From the NCBI RefSeq assembly GCF_002257645.1, contig NZ_NQMO01000005.1:1-64000 (forward strand): a stretch of 64,000 bases of DNA, read 5' to 3'. A program made the translations under genes and the position numbers. Position 1 is the first letter of the stretch; every line of letters starts with the position of its first letter. Below the pieces are notes generated by a model, which had not been told where the DNA came from, ran no database searches, and saw only the letters and a list, made by a program, of their open reading frames with translations. Origin of the DNA: Paenibacillus sp. XY044 (GTDB lineage: Bacteria > Bacillota > Bacilli > Paenibacillales > Paenibacillaceae). This document shows positions 62,768-64,000 of this stretch, piece by piece.

Positions 62768-64000
62768 TTATTGGGTAGTTCCGAACAGACTAGACGACTG
62801 GGACTGCAGTTGGTTCATGGCCGTTTCCATGGCACTGAATTGTTTGTAGTATCGGGTTTCTTGATCATCAAGCCGCTTAATCAAATCACTGATGCGCGAC
62901 GTATATTCCTTCATTTGTTTCCCCATGACGCTCTCGTCTTTAAAAGCTGCGCTGAGGTCCCCGCTGTATCGGTTCGTACCGGCACGATCAGAGAACTTCT
63001 GGAGTGTGCTTGTCATGGTCGTTGATAGTTTGTTGACAATTCCATCTGAACCTAGGAAGACGTTGGATAACTGTTGAGGATTGCTTTGCAAAGCTTGCTT
63101 CAGCTTTTCCTCGTCCAGATACAGCTTGCCGCCTTCGAAATATTGGCCGGTTGTGATACCCATTGAACTGAGTTGGCCTAAGCTGTTGTTGATCACCGAA
63201 CGCATAGCGGTAACGGTATCTTTGAGAATGTCATCGTTTTTCAGCAGGCCACTCTTCGCCTTGGCTTCCCAGGCTGTAATCTCTGTTTCTTTCATGGCCG
63301 ATCTTTGCTCGTCAGTCAGCGGCGGGAAGTCACGGTATTTCTCCTCGTCCACCTTGGTGTTCATCGTGTTAAGGAGGTCGTTGTAGGTGTCGATAAAGGA
63401 CTTGATCGTGTCTACAGCCTTCGTTGTATCGATGGTTGTCGTTACGGTAGCTGGAGTGGATCCCGTTTCTTTAAGTAATGTAAGGCTGATCCCGTTGACC
63501 TTTAGTGTATTATCAGTGGTTGTGAATTTATTGGTGCCTATCACGGTACCGCTAGAATCCAAAGTGTTGATTTCAACTTCTCCATCCTTGCCACTTTGAA
63601 CCGGGGCTCCTTTAAGGTTCAGCAATCCTAATAAACTCGAAGTCTTTGTACCCGTATTACCGTAGTCACTTTCACTAATGCTAATTTCCTTAGTAGTCCC
63701 GTATTCTTTAGCAGTAATCGAAAACTTACCGCTGACTTCGTCAAATGCTGCCACTACGTTGGCACTCGAATTATTGATTTTGCTAAGTACATTGGAAATC
63801 GTGTCTTTTGTTGAAAAGTTAAACTCTACGTCATTGACCTTAATTTGGAACGTTTCCGGCTTATCATCTGTTGGTGCAGGATCTGTGGCTGCGACATAAC
63901 CATTTAAAGCTCCAATCGTGGTATTCAAACTGGCTTTAGTGGGCGTCGGTCCGGAAGAATCTTTAATATTAATTTCGCCAGTGGACTCGACCGTGGCTTT
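62768..64000 (-). CDS. fliD: flagellar filament cap protein FliD, 5' end cut by the window
   Basis: About 410 residues of the C-terminal part are visible; the reading frame stays open to base 64000. FliD_C motifs include FIDTYNDLLNTMNTKVDEEKY (cited in part: FIDTYNDLLNTMNTKV) and the C-terminal coiled-coil DQETRYYKQFSAMETAMNQL. Sits at the filament tip and helps flagellin fold in. The ATG-like TTG at 63928 is internal, not the start. First gene of fliD-fliS-fliT. Confidence 0.95.
   Translation of the reverse strand, partial: KATVESTGEINIKDSSGPTPTKASLNTTIGALNGYVAATDPAPTDDKPETFQIKVNDVEFNFSTKDTISNVLSKINNSSANVVAAFDEVSGKFSITAKEYGTTKEISISESDYGNTGTKTSSLLGLLNLKGAPVQSGKDGEVEINTLDSSGTVIGTNKFTTTDNTLKVNGISLTLLKETGSTPATVTTTIDTTKAVDTIKSFIDTYNDLLNTMNTKVDEEKYRDFPPLTDEQRSAMKETEITAWEAKAKSGLLKNDDILKDTVTAMRSVINNSLGQLSSMGITTGQYFEGGKLYLDEEKLKQALQSNPQQLSNVFLGSDGIVNKLSTTMTSTLQKFSDRAGTNRYSGDLSAAFKDESVMGKQMKEYTSRISDLIKRLDDQETRYYKQFSAMETAMNQLQSQSSSLFGTTQ

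Noticed and set aside
63928..63930. TTG at 63928 as the fliD start
   Set aside because: The frame continues open to the window end with FliD-like sequence, and there is no ribosome binding site; the real start lies outside.
1..64000. CRISPR array, transposase, phage or toxin-antitoxin genes
   Set aside because: No regularly spaced short repeats with unique spacers were seen, and no integrase, transposase, phage structural or defence-type protein appears among the frames.

Overview
The window reads as a chromosomal segment of a Gram-positive, endospore-forming type bacterium, most likely Paenibacillus or a close relative. The grounds are strong AGGAGG-type ribosome binding sites with frequent GTG and TTG starts, sigma-A and sigma-D type promoters, an SLH surface protein, a stalk-domain (copper amine oxidase N-terminal-like) secreted protein, VanW and SleB families, and a backbone order that I know from Bacillus subtilis: fliD-fliS-fliT, hpf-secA-prfB, ftsE-ftsX, ctpB-minJ and uvrB-uvrA. 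Almost every gene is on the minus strand, so transcription runs right to left. I cannot name a species.

Layout from left to right. 1-72 is the 5' end of a 16S rRNA gene (minus) with its promoter. 0.5-4.3 kb holds a membrane-anchored molybdopterin oxidoreductase (plus), then a class A PBP and a small HAMP-like membrane protein. 4.5-9.7 kb is the DNA-maintenance operon pcrB-pcrA-ligA. 9.8-16.3 kb holds a GDPD-like lipase, the dTDP-rhamnose genes rfbC-rfbB-rfbD and a U32 peptidase-family protein. 16.7-20.4 kb has an HtrA-like protease coupled to a stalk-domain protein, and a small membrane protein. 20.9-26 kb is uvrB-uvrA. 26.1-27.7 kb is motA-motB on the plus strand behind a sigma-D-like promoter. 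27.8-33.7 kb is a division and envelope block: ftsE-ftsX, a coiled-coil M23 peptidase, an S41 C-terminal protease and a MinJ-like PDZ protein. 33.9-36.4 kb has a VanW protein, a 51-residue acidic protein and a broken second beta-clamp gene. 36.5-40.3 kb is yhbD-bactofilin-bactofilin plus an MFS exporter. 40.5-48.9 kb is a complete arginine operon, argCJBDFGH, behind a promoter with an ARG-box-like operator. 49-52.7 kb is a mixed stretch (methyltransferase, SleB-type hydrolase, lipoprotein, YitT), AT-rich in the middle. 52.7-58.1 kb is hpf, secA, prfB (with the programmed +1 frameshift) and a cold-shock gene. 58.3-61.7 kb is a large SLH surface protein with four tandem 399-bp repeats. 62-64 kb is fliD (cut by the window end)-fliS-fliT.

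Motility runs through the window: fliDST, motAB with a sigma-D site, a bactofilin operon of the kind linked to flagella in B. subtilis, and a second sigma-D-like site that faces no gene and may drive a small RNA. Other points worth a second look are a structured RNA-like element between secA and prfB, a MerR-style operator in the yhbD promoter, an open reading frame running upstream of secA full of degenerate repeats, a probable ATT start codon in a lipoprotein gene, and the dnaN remnant. I did not find a CRISPR array, an insertion sequence, a prophage or an obvious defence system.
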